From Natronobeatus ordinarius (lineage in GTDB: Archaea; Halobacteriota; Halobacteria; Halobacteriales; Natrialbaceae): a DNA stretch of 64,000 nucleotides. The stretch covers positions 1,240,001-1,304,000 of the forward strand of contig NZ_CP101456.1 of assembly GCF_024362485.1 (NCBI RefSeq). Reading direction: 5' to 3'. Positions 53,442-61,111 of this stretch are shown here, in pieces. The first letter of the stretch is position 1. Each line of letters opens with the position of its first letter. The notes under the pieces were generated by a model. That model saw nothing but the letters and a program-made list of their open reading frames with translations. It ran no database searches and was not told the DNA's origin. A program made the position numbers and the translations under genes.

Positions 53442-53493
53442 GAGTGGGTAGATCAGTCCAGTCGGTTGGAAGCCGAGTCAGACGACGTCAGTA

Positions 53494-54567
53494 TCAGCGC
53501 ACGACCGCCTCGTCGTGGTCGATGGCCTCGGTTTCGGCGGCGACGTACTTCGCGAGCGCCAGCATCTGCATCGAGAAGCCGTACTCGTTGTCGTACCACG
53601 CGAGCACTTTCACCATGTCGTTGGCGACGACCATCAGGGAATCGAGGTCGACGTAGGAGGCAAGCGGCAAGCCGACGATATCCCGCGAGACGATCTCCTC
53701 GTCGGTGTAGCCGAGGACGCCGGCGAGGCTGTTGTCGGCCGCCTCGCGGAGGGCGTCGGCGACCTCCTCTCGCGTGATGTCGGCCTCGAGGTTGAGCGTG
53801 AGGTCGGTGATCGAGCCGTTCGGGACCGGGACGCGCATCGCCATCCCGTCGAGTTTGTCCTCGAGTTCGGGCAGTACTTCGGTGGCCGCGATCGCCGCCC
53901 CGGTCGTGGTCGGGACGATGTTCTCGGCGGCGGCGCGGCCGCGACGACGCTTCTCCATCGGTCCGTCGACGAGGCCCTGGCTCCCCGTGTAGGCGTGGAC
54001 GGTCAGGAGCAGGCCCGAAACGATGCCGAACTCCTCCTCGAGCACCTGCAGAACCGGCGCGACGGAGTTCGTCGTACACGAGGAGTTCGAGACGACGGCC
54101 TCCCCGTCGTAGGTCTCGTGATTGACGCCGTAGACGAACATCGGGACCTCCCGCTCGCCTTTCGGCGGGGCCGAGATGACGACCCTGTCGGCGCCAGCCT
54201 CGAGGTGCTGGGCCGCCTCGTCGTGGGTGCGAAAGAGGCCGGTCGCCTCGAAGGCGACGTCGACGTCGAAGTCGTCCCACGGTAGTTCGGACGGCTCGGG
54301 CTCGGAGCACAGCTGGATCTCCTGGCCGCCGACGTAGAGGGTACTTCCCTCACGTGACACCCCGCTGAGCCGCCCGTGGACCGAGTCGTACCGGAGCAGG
54401 TACTCCATGTCGTCGTCGTCCATCACGTCGTTGATGGCGACGATCTCGACGTCGTCGTCGGTCAGCGACGCGCGAAGAATGCTCCGGCCCACCCGTCCGA
54501 AGCCGTTGAGCCCGATTCGAAGCGGCTCGCTCGATCCCGCGCCACCGCTGTAGACGTGATGTCTCAT
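53494..54567 (-). CDS. gap: Glyceraldehyde-3-phosphate dehydrogenase, bacterial-type
   Basis: A 357-residue class I GAPDH of the bacterial type rather than the archaeal type II enzyme. IGLNGFGRVGRSILRAS is the NAD motif and SNSSCTTN contains catalytic Cys164 (usual consensus SNASCTTN). NGMAMRVPVPNGS-like and WYDNEYGFSMQ blocks follow. It has a short N-terminal extension (MRHHVYSGGAGSSE). Bacterial-type GAPDH in haloarchaea is thought to be a transferred gene used in sugar catabolism. TATA box and palindrome upstream point to regulated transcription. Confidence 0.95.
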   Translation of the reverse strand: MRHHVYSGGAGSSEPLRIGLNGFGRVGRSILRASLTDDDVEIVAINDVMDDDDMEYLLRYDSVHGRLSGVSREGSTLYVGGQEIQLCSEPEPSELPWDDFDVDVAFEATGLFRTHDEAAQHLEAGADRVVISAPPKGEREVPMFVYGVNHETYDGEAVVSNSSCTTNSVAPVLQVLEEEFGIVSGLLLTVHAYTGSQGLVDGPMEKRRRGRAAAENIVPTTTGAAIAATEVLPELEDKLDGMAMRVPVPNGSITDLTLNLEADITREEVADALREAADNSLAGVLGYTDEEIVSRDIVGLPLASYVDLDSLMVVANDMVKVLAWYDNEYGFSMQMLALAKYVAAETEAIDHDEAVVR

Positions 54568-54590
54568 AACTGAGGGGTCTACGCCGAGAG

Positions 54591-54598
54591 TTAAATTT
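54591..54598 (-). promoter_or_regulatory. TATA box of the gap-pgk-kdgK operon
   Basis: Minus-strand AAATTTAA centred about 28 nt upstream of the gap ATG (54567). The distance predicts a leaderless or near-leaderless gap transcript. Confidence 0.6.
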
Positions 54599-54613
54599 GT
54601 TGTCCCGGACAAC
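54599..54613. promoter_or_regulatory. 15-bp palindrome abutting the gap promoter, candidate operator
   Basis: GTTGTCC and GGACAAC flank a single C, a perfect 7-bp inverted repeat that touches the upstream edge of the TATA box, where the BRE/TFB contacts would be. A repressor or activator of sugar catabolism (haloarchaea use TrmB- and GlpR-type regulators) could bind here. The sequence is unlike the TACT-N7-GAGTA TrmB site described for Halobacterium. Confidence 0.6.
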
Positions 54614-54812
54614 GGGGATGAAAACGACAGGCATCGTTCCGGTCGGCTCCAGATATAGTCCGCAGTTGGGTTACTATCACCAATCGAATGTGTACCGACC
54701 AGTAACGAACGACACCTACGGCTTGACCCTACCGCCACCCGACGGTGCGCCGACGCGACGCCGTCGCCAGCAGGGCACAGTTCTTAGGTCGGCTGACCCC
54801 CTACCATGGTCG

Positions 54813-55136
54813 ATGACCGTCACCGTCAGCTACACCTGCCCCCACTGCAACGCGGTCACGCGCCTCGAGCGTCGTCCCGACCTCGCGGACAAATCCGTCA
54901 CCACCATCCCCCAGCCGGGCTGGGAGTACGCCGAGCCGGGAAACGACGACCTCGAGGCGGCCGACGGCGTCGCCTTCCGCTGTGGCGAGGACGGCCCGAC
55001 GACCGACCTCGAGGGTGAGCCGGTCGAGGGCTGTGGCCGCCCGTTCTACCTCAACTTCGTTCGCTTCGAACGCGGGGTCGAACTCGAGCCGGACCCGCCG
55101 ACGTACGGCGGGCCCCGGTTCGATTTTCGGCCCTGA
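54813..55136 (+). CDS. Small zinc-ribbon-like haloarchaeal protein
   Basis: A 107-residue soluble protein with CPHC near the N-terminus (SYTCPHCNAVTRL) and a second cysteine pair (FRCGED and EGCGRPF), which could form a zinc ribbon. The start is ATG 54813; a nearby ATG in another frame (54805) gives no family-like product. It is divergent from gap and upstream of the Mrp gene. Possibly an RNA- or protein-binding accessory; the function is unknown. Confidence 0.75.
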   Translation: MTVTVSYTCPHCNAVTRLERRPDLADKSVTTIPQPGWEYAEPGNDDLEAADGVAFRCGEDGPTTDLEGEPVEGCGRPFYLNFVRFERGVELEPDPPTYGGPRFDFRP

Positions 55137-55191
55137 GCGACCGGCTCCGGCACCCACAACGCTTTTCGCGCCCGACCCGCCATGCTCAGGC

Positions 55192-56280
55192 ATGGACGAA
55201 GCCGCCGTACGTGACCGGCTGCGGGCGGTCGAGGATCCAGAGCTCGGGGACGACATCGTCTCGCTCGGGCTCGTCAACGACGTCTCGATCGACGGTGACG
55301 AGGTCGCGATCGACCTCGCACTGGGAGCACCCTACTCGCCGACGGAGACGGCGATGGCGGGAGACGTGCGATCGGTGCTCATGGAAGAGGGAGTCGACCC
55401 CGAACTCTCCGCGAGCGTTCCCGGTCGGGACGACGCCGGGGCGGCCGAGGGGACGGTGTTGCCCAACGTCAAGAACGTCATCGCCGTCGCCTCCGGGAAG
55501 GGCGGTGTCGGCAAGTCGACCGTCGCGGTGAACCTCGCCGCCGGCCTCTCACAACTGGGCGCCCGCGTCGGGCTGTTCGACGCGGACATCTACGGGCCGA
55601 ACGTGCCGCGGATGGTCGACGCCGACGAACCGCCGATGGCGACGGCCGAGGAGACGCTGATCCCGCCGGAGAAGTACGGCGTGAAACTGATGAGCATGGC
55701 CTTCCTCGTCGGCGACGACGACCCGGTCATCTGGCGGGGACCGATGGTGCACAAGGTGATCACCCAGCTCACCGAGGACGTCGAGTGGGGTCACCTCGAT
55801 TATCTCGTGATCGACCTCCCGCCGGGGACGGGCGACACGCAGCTGACGATGCTCCAGACGATCCCCGTCACGGGCGCGGTGATCGTGACGACGCCCCAGG
55901 ACGTCGCGCTCGACGACGCCCGCAAGGGGCTGCAGATGTTCGCCCGCCACGAGACCGTCGTCCTCGGCATCGTCGAGAACATGGCGACGTTCGTCTGTGA
56001 CGACTGCGGGAAACACCACGACATCTTCGGCGCCGGCGGCGGCGAGGCGTTCGCCGACGTCCACGACCTGCCGTTTCTCGGCTCGATCCCGCTCGATCCT
56101 CGAGTCCGGGAAGGCGGCGACGAGGGCGACCCGGCCGTCCTCGACGAGGAGAGCGACACCGGCGAGGCGCTGCGCGAGGTGACCGAGGCGATCGCGAACA
56201 ACACCGGCGTCGTTCACCGCCAGGCCGTCTCCTCGACGGTCGAAGATCGAATGCCACCGGCAGAACTCGAGGACGTATGA
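55192..56280 (+). CDS. Mrp/NBP35-family iron-sulfur cluster carrier ATPase
   Basis: A 362-residue protein. Residues 1-75 are a DUF59/MIP18-like domain (RAVEDPELGDDIVSLGLV), then the deviant P-loop VASGKGGVGKSTVAVNLA, LFDADIYGPNVPRM, and the switch YLVIDLPPGTGDTQLT. A CxxC pair (FVCDDCG) near residue 270 is the cluster-binding motif of ApbC/NBP35 proteins. It assembles or delivers Fe-S clusters, for which this window has several customers (Nth, MutY and two uracil-DNA glycosylases). The next gene overlaps by 4 nt. Confidence 0.94.
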   Translation: MDEAAVRDRLRAVEDPELGDDIVSLGLVNDVSIDGDEVAIDLALGAPYSPTETAMAGDVRSVLMEEGVDPELSASVPGRDDAGAAEGTVLPNVKNVIAVASGKGGVGKSTVAVNLAAGLSQLGARVGLFDADIYGPNVPRMVDADEPPMATAEETLIPPEKYGVKLMSMAFLVGDDDPVIWRGPMVHKVITQLTEDVEWGHLDYLVIDLPPGTGDTQLTMLQTIPVTGAVIVTTPQDVALDDARKGLQMFARHETVVLGIVENMATFVCDDCGKHHDIFGAGGGEAFADVHDLPFLGSIPLDPRVREGGDEGDPAVLDEESDTGEALREVTEAIANNTGVVHRQAVSSTVEDRMPPAELEDV

Positions 56281-56525
56281 GCGACGCGACGGACGGAGAC
56301 GACCCCGACGATCCGGAGTTCGAGCCCGACCCCGAGCGCGTCGCGCTCCTCCGGGAAATCGCCGACGAGGTCCGTGGCGACAGCTCCGAGCGAAAACAGC
56401 TCGCGAACATCCTCTATCGCGTGAGCGACCTCTACGACGACGCCGAGGAGACCTCGCCCGAGGAGATCGTCCGAAACGTCAAATTTATCCTCGAGGTCAA
56501 AGAGCGCGGCGGCCTCGAGCGCTGA
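56277..56525 (+). CDS. Small acidic helical protein downstream of mrp
   Basis: An 82-residue protein overlapping the Mrp gene by 4 nt, so translationally coupled. The N-terminus is Asp-rich and disordered (DATDGDDPDDPEFEPDPE); the rest is two or three amphipathic helices (RVALLREIADEVRGDSSERK, ANILYRVSDLYDDAEE, EEIVRNVKFILEVKERG). No cysteine and no known domain. A partner of the Fe-S carrier is possible from the coupling only. Confidence 0.75.
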   Translation: MSDATDGDDPDDPEFEPDPERVALLREIADEVRGDSSERKQLANILYRVSDLYDDAEETSPEEIVRNVKFILEVKERGGLER

Positions 56526-56570
56526 GCGACTCGAGCGTACCCCTTTTGCGTTCGGACGCCAAGGACGGAT

Positions 56571-57200
56571 GTGGACGCGAACCAACACTCCCGTGAGAAC
56601 CCGTTCGGCATGGACGAAGCCTGCCGGAACTGTCCGGCGCTCTGTGAGCCGCGCACACAGGTCGTCCACGGCTACGGCGACGTCGGCGCCGACTTCCTGT
56701 TCGTCGGCGAGCGACCCGGCCCCGGCGCGGACGCCGCTGGCGTCCCGTTCGCGGGCGACGACGGAGCGCCGTTCCGGCGGCTCCTCGAGCGCCTCGGCCT
56801 CTGTCGCGTCGACTCCGATCCCGACTGGCCGGAACTCGTCAACGTCTACCTGACGAATCTCACGCGCTGTCGGGACCCCGACCGGCGGCCGACCGACGAC
56901 GAGATCGAAAACTGCGAGCCGTTTCTCAACGCCGAGATCCGGATGATCAACCCCGAGATCATCGTCCCGATCGGCGAACGCGCCCTCCACGAGATTGGGG
57001 AGGAGTACACCACGGCGCCCGTCGACGACCTCGACGTGGTCGCACAGCACGGAACCGCGATCCGCGGGCGCGGCTTCGAACTCGTTCCCATGATCGATCC
57101 CCACGAACAAAGCGACGAGCAGATCCAGTCGTGGCTCGAGTCGTTCGCGGCGCTGATGGCGTCGGACTACCGACAGACGAAAGGCCGCCAGGAGCGGTGA
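56571..57200 (+). CDS. Uracil-DNA glycosylase superfamily protein, Fe-S type
   Basis: A 209-residue protein (GTG start 56571; an internal ATG at 56610 would give 196). Four cysteines suit an Fe-S cluster (CRNCPALC and TRCRDP...ENCEPF). Motif A is VGERPGPGADAAGVPF and the family helix FRRLLERLGL follows. The motif-B histidine region reads VPMIDPHEQSD, which differs from the HPS of typical family 4 enzymes, so activity may differ from the paralogue at 35933. It sits just after the mrp operon. Confidence 0.83.
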   Translation: MDANQHSRENPFGMDEACRNCPALCEPRTQVVHGYGDVGADFLFVGERPGPGADAAGVPFAGDDGAPFRRLLERLGLCRVDSDPDWPELVNVYLTNLTRCRDPDRRPTDDEIENCEPFLNAEIRMINPEIIVPIGERALHEIGEEYTTAPVDDLDVVAQHGTAIRGRGFELVPMIDPHEQSDEQIQSWLESFAALMASDYRQTKGRQER

Positions 57201-57209
57201 CCGGCGTCG

Positions 57210-57431
57210 TTACCAGTAGGAGCTTCGAACGCCGCCGCTCGCGTTCGAGCCGAGGCCGCTGAGAACGAGCACGAAGCCAGCCGCGACGGCGAGGGTCGCG
57301 ACCGTCGGGACCAGCAGGGCGGGGTCGGCGGGATCGAGTCCGTAGTTCGTGACGAACGCCACGAGCCCGACGACGGCGGTCGCGGCGATGACGAGCGTTC
57401 CGAGCAGTCCGAGGAGTCGTCGTTCGTCCAT
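57210..57431 (-). CDS. Small two-span membrane protein
   Basis: A 73-residue protein: a polar start (MDERRLL), a span (LLGTLVIAATAVVGLVAFVTN), a short loop with PADPALLVP, then a second span (TVATLAVAAGFVLVLSGLG). No motif. It is convergent with the glycosylase gene (9 nt between stops) and divergent from the next gene. Confidence 0.75.
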   Translation of the reverse strand: MDERRLLGLLGTLVIAATAVVGLVAFVTNYGLDPADPALLVPTVATLAVAAGFVLVLSGLGSNASGGVRSSYW

Positions 57432-57514
57432 ATCGCTCACCTGGTCTGTGTGGCACATAAACGTACTCGTCGCCAAGCGCCGCGTTCAAGACACTCACGC
57501 GCCCACTGTGAGGT

Positions 57515-58255
57515 ATGATCGTCGTCGTTCCGGTACCCCCGCCCCGCGAGGGACTCGTCCTGTCGTCGCTCACAGAGGAGACGCCCCTGTCGACGGCCGA
57601 GGTGACACGACTCGCCGAGGCCGCGACGATGGACGTGCTCCACGCCGCCCGCTCGAGCGGCGGTGACCTCCTCGTCAACTACCGCGACGAGGAGACGCTG
57701 CCCGACGCGTTCGACGACGGCGACCCCGAAGCCGAGGTGCGCGACCTGGTACAGGACACGCTCGGCGAGGACGCCGAATTCCGCCTCGAGCGTCAGGTCG
57801 GCTCGACGCGAGCCGCACGGGTCGGCAACACCGTCACCCACCTCCTGAATCGCGAGGACGCGGCGAGCGTGGGCGTCCTCGAGCCGACGGCCCCGCTGGT
57901 GGCTCGCACCGAGATCGACGGCGCGGCGATGTCCGTTCGCCGAACCGAGGTGGTGCTCGGCCCGGCCGGCGACGGCTCGGTGTACTTCGCCGCCTTCGCC
58001 GACCCGATCGACTTTACGGACGCCTACGAGCCGCCAGCGCTCGAGACGCTCGCCCGCCGCGGCGAGTCGGCCGGGCTGGACGTCGGCTTCGCCCCGGCGA
58101 TCCCGACGATCACGACCGAAACCGGCCTCTGTGCGACGATCGCCGGCCTCGAGGCCCGCCGGGCGGCCGGCCGGCCGATCCCCGAAGCGACCGCACTGGT
58201 CGTCGACGACCTCGGCCTGACCGTCGAAGACGGCCCGACGCTCGGTCGCGAATAG
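57515..58255 (+). CDS. Haloarchaeal protein of nucleotidyltransferase-like appearance, function unknown
   Basis: A 246-residue soluble protein that starts VVVPVPPPREGLVLSSL, contains SGGDLLVNYRDEETLP, and a central FRLERQVGSTRAARVGNTVTHLL, then VGVLEPTAPLVARTEIDGAAM and VVLGPAGDGSVYFAAFADP. The alternating pattern and the LGPAGDGSVYF segment recall DUF2064/CofC-like GT-A folds, but the usual DxD metal site is not clear. I would treat this as a possible glycosyltransferase-like or nucleotidyltransferase-like protein. It ends 41 nt before tRNA-Ser. Confidence 0.65.
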   Translation: MIVVVPVPPPREGLVLSSLTEETPLSTAEVTRLAEAATMDVLHAARSSGGDLLVNYRDEETLPDAFDDGDPEAEVRDLVQDTLGEDAEFRLERQVGSTRAARVGNTVTHLLNREDAASVGVLEPTAPLVARTEIDGAAMSVRRTEVVLGPAGDGSVYFAAFADPIDFTDAYEPPALETLARRGESAGLDVGFAPAIPTITTETGLCATIAGLEARRAAGRPIPEATALVVDDLGLTVEDGPTLGRE

Positions 58256-58296
58256 ACCGACAATGCTTTTTGAGTCGGTGGAAAACTCACACTCGA

Positions 58297-58380
58297 GGTG
58301 AGGTGGCAGAGCGGCCTAACGCGCCTGCCTTGAGAGCAGGTGGCTGGAAAGCCTCATGGGTTCAAATCCCATCCTCACCG
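58297..58380 (+). tRNA. tRNA-Ser (anticodon UGA)
   Basis: An 84-nt type II tRNA. The acceptor stem pairs GGTGAGG (58297-58303) with CCTCACC (58373-58379), with G58380 as discriminator; CCA is not encoded. The anticodon stem is CCTGC/GCAGG, with anticodon TGA at 58331-58333. A long variable arm (GGCT-GGAA-AGCC) confirms serine. The T arm is ATGGG/CCCAT around TTCAAAT. A T-rich stretch (GCTTTTTG, 58265-58272) about 28 nt upstream may be its TATA element. Confidence 0.95.
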
Positions 58381-58439
58381 TTTTCCGCGAGCACACACGA
58401 CGAGCGAAGCGAGGAGTCGCTCGAGCGGAAAACGGGAAC

Positions 58440-58523
58440 GGTGGGATTTGAATCAGGGAAGTCGCAACGGCCGAACGGAGTGAGGCCGACCGTCTTCCCG
58501 TGGTTCAAATCCCATCCTCACCG
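58440..58523 (+). repeat. tRNA-tail hairpin unit 1
   Basis: GGGATTTGAATCA (58443-58455) pairs with TGGTTCAAATCCC (58501-58513), allowing one T-G pair. GGGAAG (58456-58461) pairs with CTTCCC (58494-58499) after a one-base bulge. An inner CGGCC/GGCCG stem caps it. It ends with a tRNA-like ATCCTCACCG. Confidence 0.88.
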
Positions 58524-58561
58524 CTTTTGTGACGAACGGACGTGAGGAGCAAAGCGGGAAC

Positions 58562-58635
58562 ACGGGATTTGAATCAGACCGAGGTTCTGCGCTTCGCGCA
58601 GGTTCTCGGGCGTGGTTCAAATCCCATCCTCACCG
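58562..58635 (+). repeat. tRNA-tail hairpin unit 2
   Basis: The same outer stem (58564-58576 with 58613-58625) around a different core, where CCGAG/CTCGG encloses CTGCG-CTT-CGCAG. The tRNA-like tail follows to 58635. So the outer arms are conserved while the insert differs from units 1 and 3. Confidence 0.88.
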
Positions 58636-58727
58636 TTGCTGTCTTCAAAAGAGCGCGAGCGCTCTTTTGGACCTCGCGGAGCTTCGCTCCGCTCAGTCGC
58701 GAACAATTCGTGAGCGACAGCGAGGTC

Positions 58728-58811
58728 GGTGGGATTTGAATCAGGGAAGTCGCAGCGGCCGAACGGCGTGAGGCCGACCGTCTTCCCGTGGTTCAAATCC
58801 CATCCGCACCG
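58728..58811 (+). repeat. tRNA-tail hairpin unit 3
   Basis: Nearly identical to unit 1 over 84 bases (two differences in the loop and one in the tail, where CCTCACC becomes CCGCACC). Outer stem 58731-58743 with 58789-58801; inner GGGAAG/CTTCCC (58744-58749 with 58782-58787). Confidence 0.88.
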
Positions 58812-58896
58812 TACTCAGTCCCCGGCGAGCGGAGACGACACGTCGTGATCGCCGCATCCTGTACGTTTTTCCGCGTCAGCCGGCAACCACTAGTCG

Positions 58897-59910
58897 ATGA
58901 CACAGTCACTCGAGAACGCCGACCTCGATTTCGAGCCACTCGGTCGCACCGGCATACACACGAGCGAGCTCCAGTTCGGGACCTGGCGCTTTGGCCGCAC
59001 CACCGAGGCGGGGAACCTCGAGATCACCGAGGAGCGCGCGCACGAACTGCTCGACGCTTACGCCGACGCTGGCGGTCGGTACATCGACACGGCCGACGTC
59101 TACGGCGGCGGCGACAGTGAACGGTGGATCGGCGACTGGCTCGACGAGCGCGAGCGGGAGCGATATACGATCGCCTCGAAGATCTACTGGCGGATCCGCG
59201 ATGGCGATCCGAACAGCGTGGGGACGAACCGGAAGAACCTCCGCCACCGCCTCGAGGCGCTCCTCGAGCGCCTCGACACCGACTACGTCGACGTCCTCTA
59301 CATCCACCGCTGGGACGACGAGACGCCGACCCGGGAGCTACTGAAGACGCTGAACGGATTCGTCGAGTCCGGCATGGTCCACTACCTCGGCGCGTCGACG
59401 ATGCGGCCGAACGCCTGGAAGGTGGCGGAGGCGAACGCCATCGCCGAGGCCAACGGCTGGGAGCCGTTCACCGTCCTCCAGCCGCGGTACAACCTCGTCG
59501 ACCGCGAGATCGAGGGCGACTACCTCGAGTTCGCGCGCGAGCGCGGGCTCGCGATCTGTCCGTGGAGTCCCCTCGGGCAGGGGTTTCTGACCGGGAAGTA
59601 CTCCCGCGAGGCGGACCTGCCGACGGACTCGCGGGTGGCCGAGTCGAGCCGGTTCCGGGAGTCGTACCTCACCGAGGAGAACTTCGACGTACACGACGAA
59701 CTCGACGCGGTCGCCGCGGAAGTCGACGCCTCCCCCGCGCAGGTGGCGCTCGCGTGGCTGCTCCACCGCGACGGCGTCAGCGCGCCGATCATCGGGGCGC
59801 GGACGGTCGAACAACTCGAGGAGAACCTCGCGGCCGCGTCGATCGAACTCTCCGCGGAACAGGTCGAGCGGTTGACGGCGGCGAAGGCGGGCCCCTACCA
59901 GGGGTTGTAA
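58897..59910 (+). CDS. Aldo/keto reductase
   Basis: A 337-residue TIM-barrel NADPH oxidoreductase. The catalytic tetrad is visible: Asp and Tyr in YIDTADVYGGGDSE, Lys in YTIASKIYW, and His in DVLYIHRWDD. The C-terminal SAPIIGARTVEQLEENL binds the cofactor. It belongs to the YajO/AKR11-13-like group of general stress or sugar reductases. It follows the hairpin array by 85 bases and has no evident operon partner. Confidence 0.93.
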   Translation: MTQSLENADLDFEPLGRTGIHTSELQFGTWRFGRTTEAGNLEITEERAHELLDAYADAGGRYIDTADVYGGGDSERWIGDWLDERERERYTIASKIYWRIRDGDPNSVGTNRKNLRHRLEALLERLDTDYVDVLYIHRWDDETPTRELLKTLNGFVESGMVHYLGASTMRPNAWKVAEANAIAEANGWEPFTVLQPRYNLVDREIEGDYLEFARERGLAICPWSPLGQGFLTGKYSREADLPTDSRVAESSRFRESYLTEENFDVHDELDAVAAEVDASPAQVALAWLLHRDGVSAPIIGARTVEQLEENLAAASIELSAEQVERLTAAKAGPYQGL

Positions 59911-60018
59911 CCACGGAGGGGACGGCCGGGCGTGCTCGCGTTCGCGACATCGTCCTCGAGTGCGCGACTGCCTCGCGTTCGGGACCTCGGATTCGAGAAA
60001 AACGGGGCCGACTCGTTC

Positions 60019-61059
60019 CTATCGGTACGACAGCTCGAGGTCGAGCGCGCGCTCGAGCAGGGCTCCGTCGTAGCGCTCTTCGGCCTGTTCGGGCCGTCGA
60101 CCGTGGATCGTGCGCACCTGCTGGATCGAGTTGCGGAACACCTTGAACGTCGCCTCGTCGACCATCTGGCCGTCTAAGGTGACCGCGCCGGTACCCTCGC
60201 GTTTGGCTGCGTTGAAGCGTTCGATCTTGCTCACGTCGCGCTCGAGTTCCGTGGGCGTCGGCATGTGGATCGTGTTCGCCTGGATCGTCTGTTTCGGATA
60301 GAGCGACCAGGAGCCGTCCAGTCCGAGGTGGGCCTCGTGTTCGACCTGGTCGGCGTAGCCGTCGGCGTTGTAGTAGGTCAGTCCGGCGCGCTCTTTGAAC
60401 AGATCGTCGAAGGGGCCGCCGATGGCGAGCAGGCCGGCGGCGCTAGCTTCGTTCGAGAGGCGTTCCAGGAGCCCATCCCAGCGTGGGCGACCGTCGCCGA
60501 GGTCGCGCGCGCCGAGTTCGGCGGCGTAGTCGACGGGACCGAAGACGAGCGCGGTGAGCCGGGAGTCGGCGCCGAACTTCGCAATCTCGCGGAGATCGGA
60601 GCGTGCGCGACCGGTCTCGACGATGATCGACATGCCGATCGAGCCGTCGGGGTGGCCGTGTTCGGCCTCGGCTTCTGCGATCGCTTCGGCGGCGCGTTCG
60701 ACGTCCTCGAGGCGGCCGACCTTGGGGACGACGACGCCGTCGATCTCGTCACCGATCTCGGCGACGAGTCGGTCGATCTGGTCGCGCCCGCGGGCGCGAA
60801 ACGCCTCGTCCTCGTAGCTCCACTCGACGCGGGGCCAGATCTCGCCGGGGAACTCGTGTTCGGGGACGAGTTCGATCGTGTTCTCGAGGCCCGTCTCTTT
60901 CATGTCGGGGGCCGTCCCGTCTTCCATGTCGGGGACGAGCCAGTCGGGCGCCTGGAAGCCCTCGGCGGTGAGGCCCGAGCGGAGGTATTTCGCCGTGTCG
61001 TCTTTCGGGACGGCGGCCGGTGCGGTCTGGAAGGTTCGGCAGAGTGTAACGTCGGTCAT
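60019..61059 (-). CDS. mcl: Malyl-CoA/beta-methylmalyl-CoA lyase (HpcH/HpaI-CitE family)
   Basis: A 346-residue aldolase of the CitE family. It shows APDWLVPDMEDGTAPDMK (acidic metal site), VVVPKVGRLEDVE, IGMSIIVETGRARSDL and LVFGPVDYAAELG. Next to mesaconyl-CoA hydratase and methylaspartate ammonia-lyase it would cleave beta-methylmalyl-CoA to glyoxylate and propionyl-CoA in the methylaspartate cycle. The gap to the upstream gene is 52 nt, the only sizeable spacer in the cluster. Confidence 0.9.
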   Translation of the reverse strand: MTDVTLCRTFQTAPAAVPKDDTAKYLRSGLTAEGFQAPDWLVPDMEDGTAPDMKETGLENTIELVPEHEFPGEIWPRVEWSYEDEAFRARGRDQIDRLVAEIGDEIDGVVVPKVGRLEDVERAAEAIAEAEAEHGHPDGSIGMSIIVETGRARSDLREIAKFGADSRLTALVFGPVDYAAELGARDLGDGRPRWDGLLERLSNEASAAGLLAIGGPFDDLFKERAGLTYYNADGYADQVEHEAHLGLDGSWSLYPKQTIQANTIHMPTPTELERDVSKIERFNAAKREGTGAVTLDGQMVDEATFKVFRNSIQQVRTIHGRRPEQAEERYDGALLERALDLELSYR

Positions 61060-61111
61060 GTATTTCGTAGGTTCGATAGGTAATGTGTAATCGTTGCGTT
61101 TATCGGTCGGT

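Larger units (their letters stand above)
58381..58811 (+). repeat. Hairpin array made of tRNA-Ser 3'-end copies
   Basis: Downstream of the tRNA, three direct copies of its 3' end (T-arm strand to discriminator, 22 nt; tRNA copy 58359-58380) lie at 58502-58523, 58614-58635 and 58790-58811. The third has one mismatch. Each is preceded by an inverted partial copy that starts GGTGGGATTTGAATCA or a close variant. The pairs fold into long stems. Between them are other strong stems: 58381-58388 with 58425-58432, 58647-58656 with 58659-58668, and 58676-58682 with 58686-58692. No protein is encoded. Confidence 0.9.

Noticed and set aside
58381-58811. Additional tRNA genes or full tRNA pseudogenes
   Set aside because: Each copy has only the T-arm strand, acceptor strand and discriminator. 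There is no D arm or anticodon arm, and the inverted partner replaces the 5' half.
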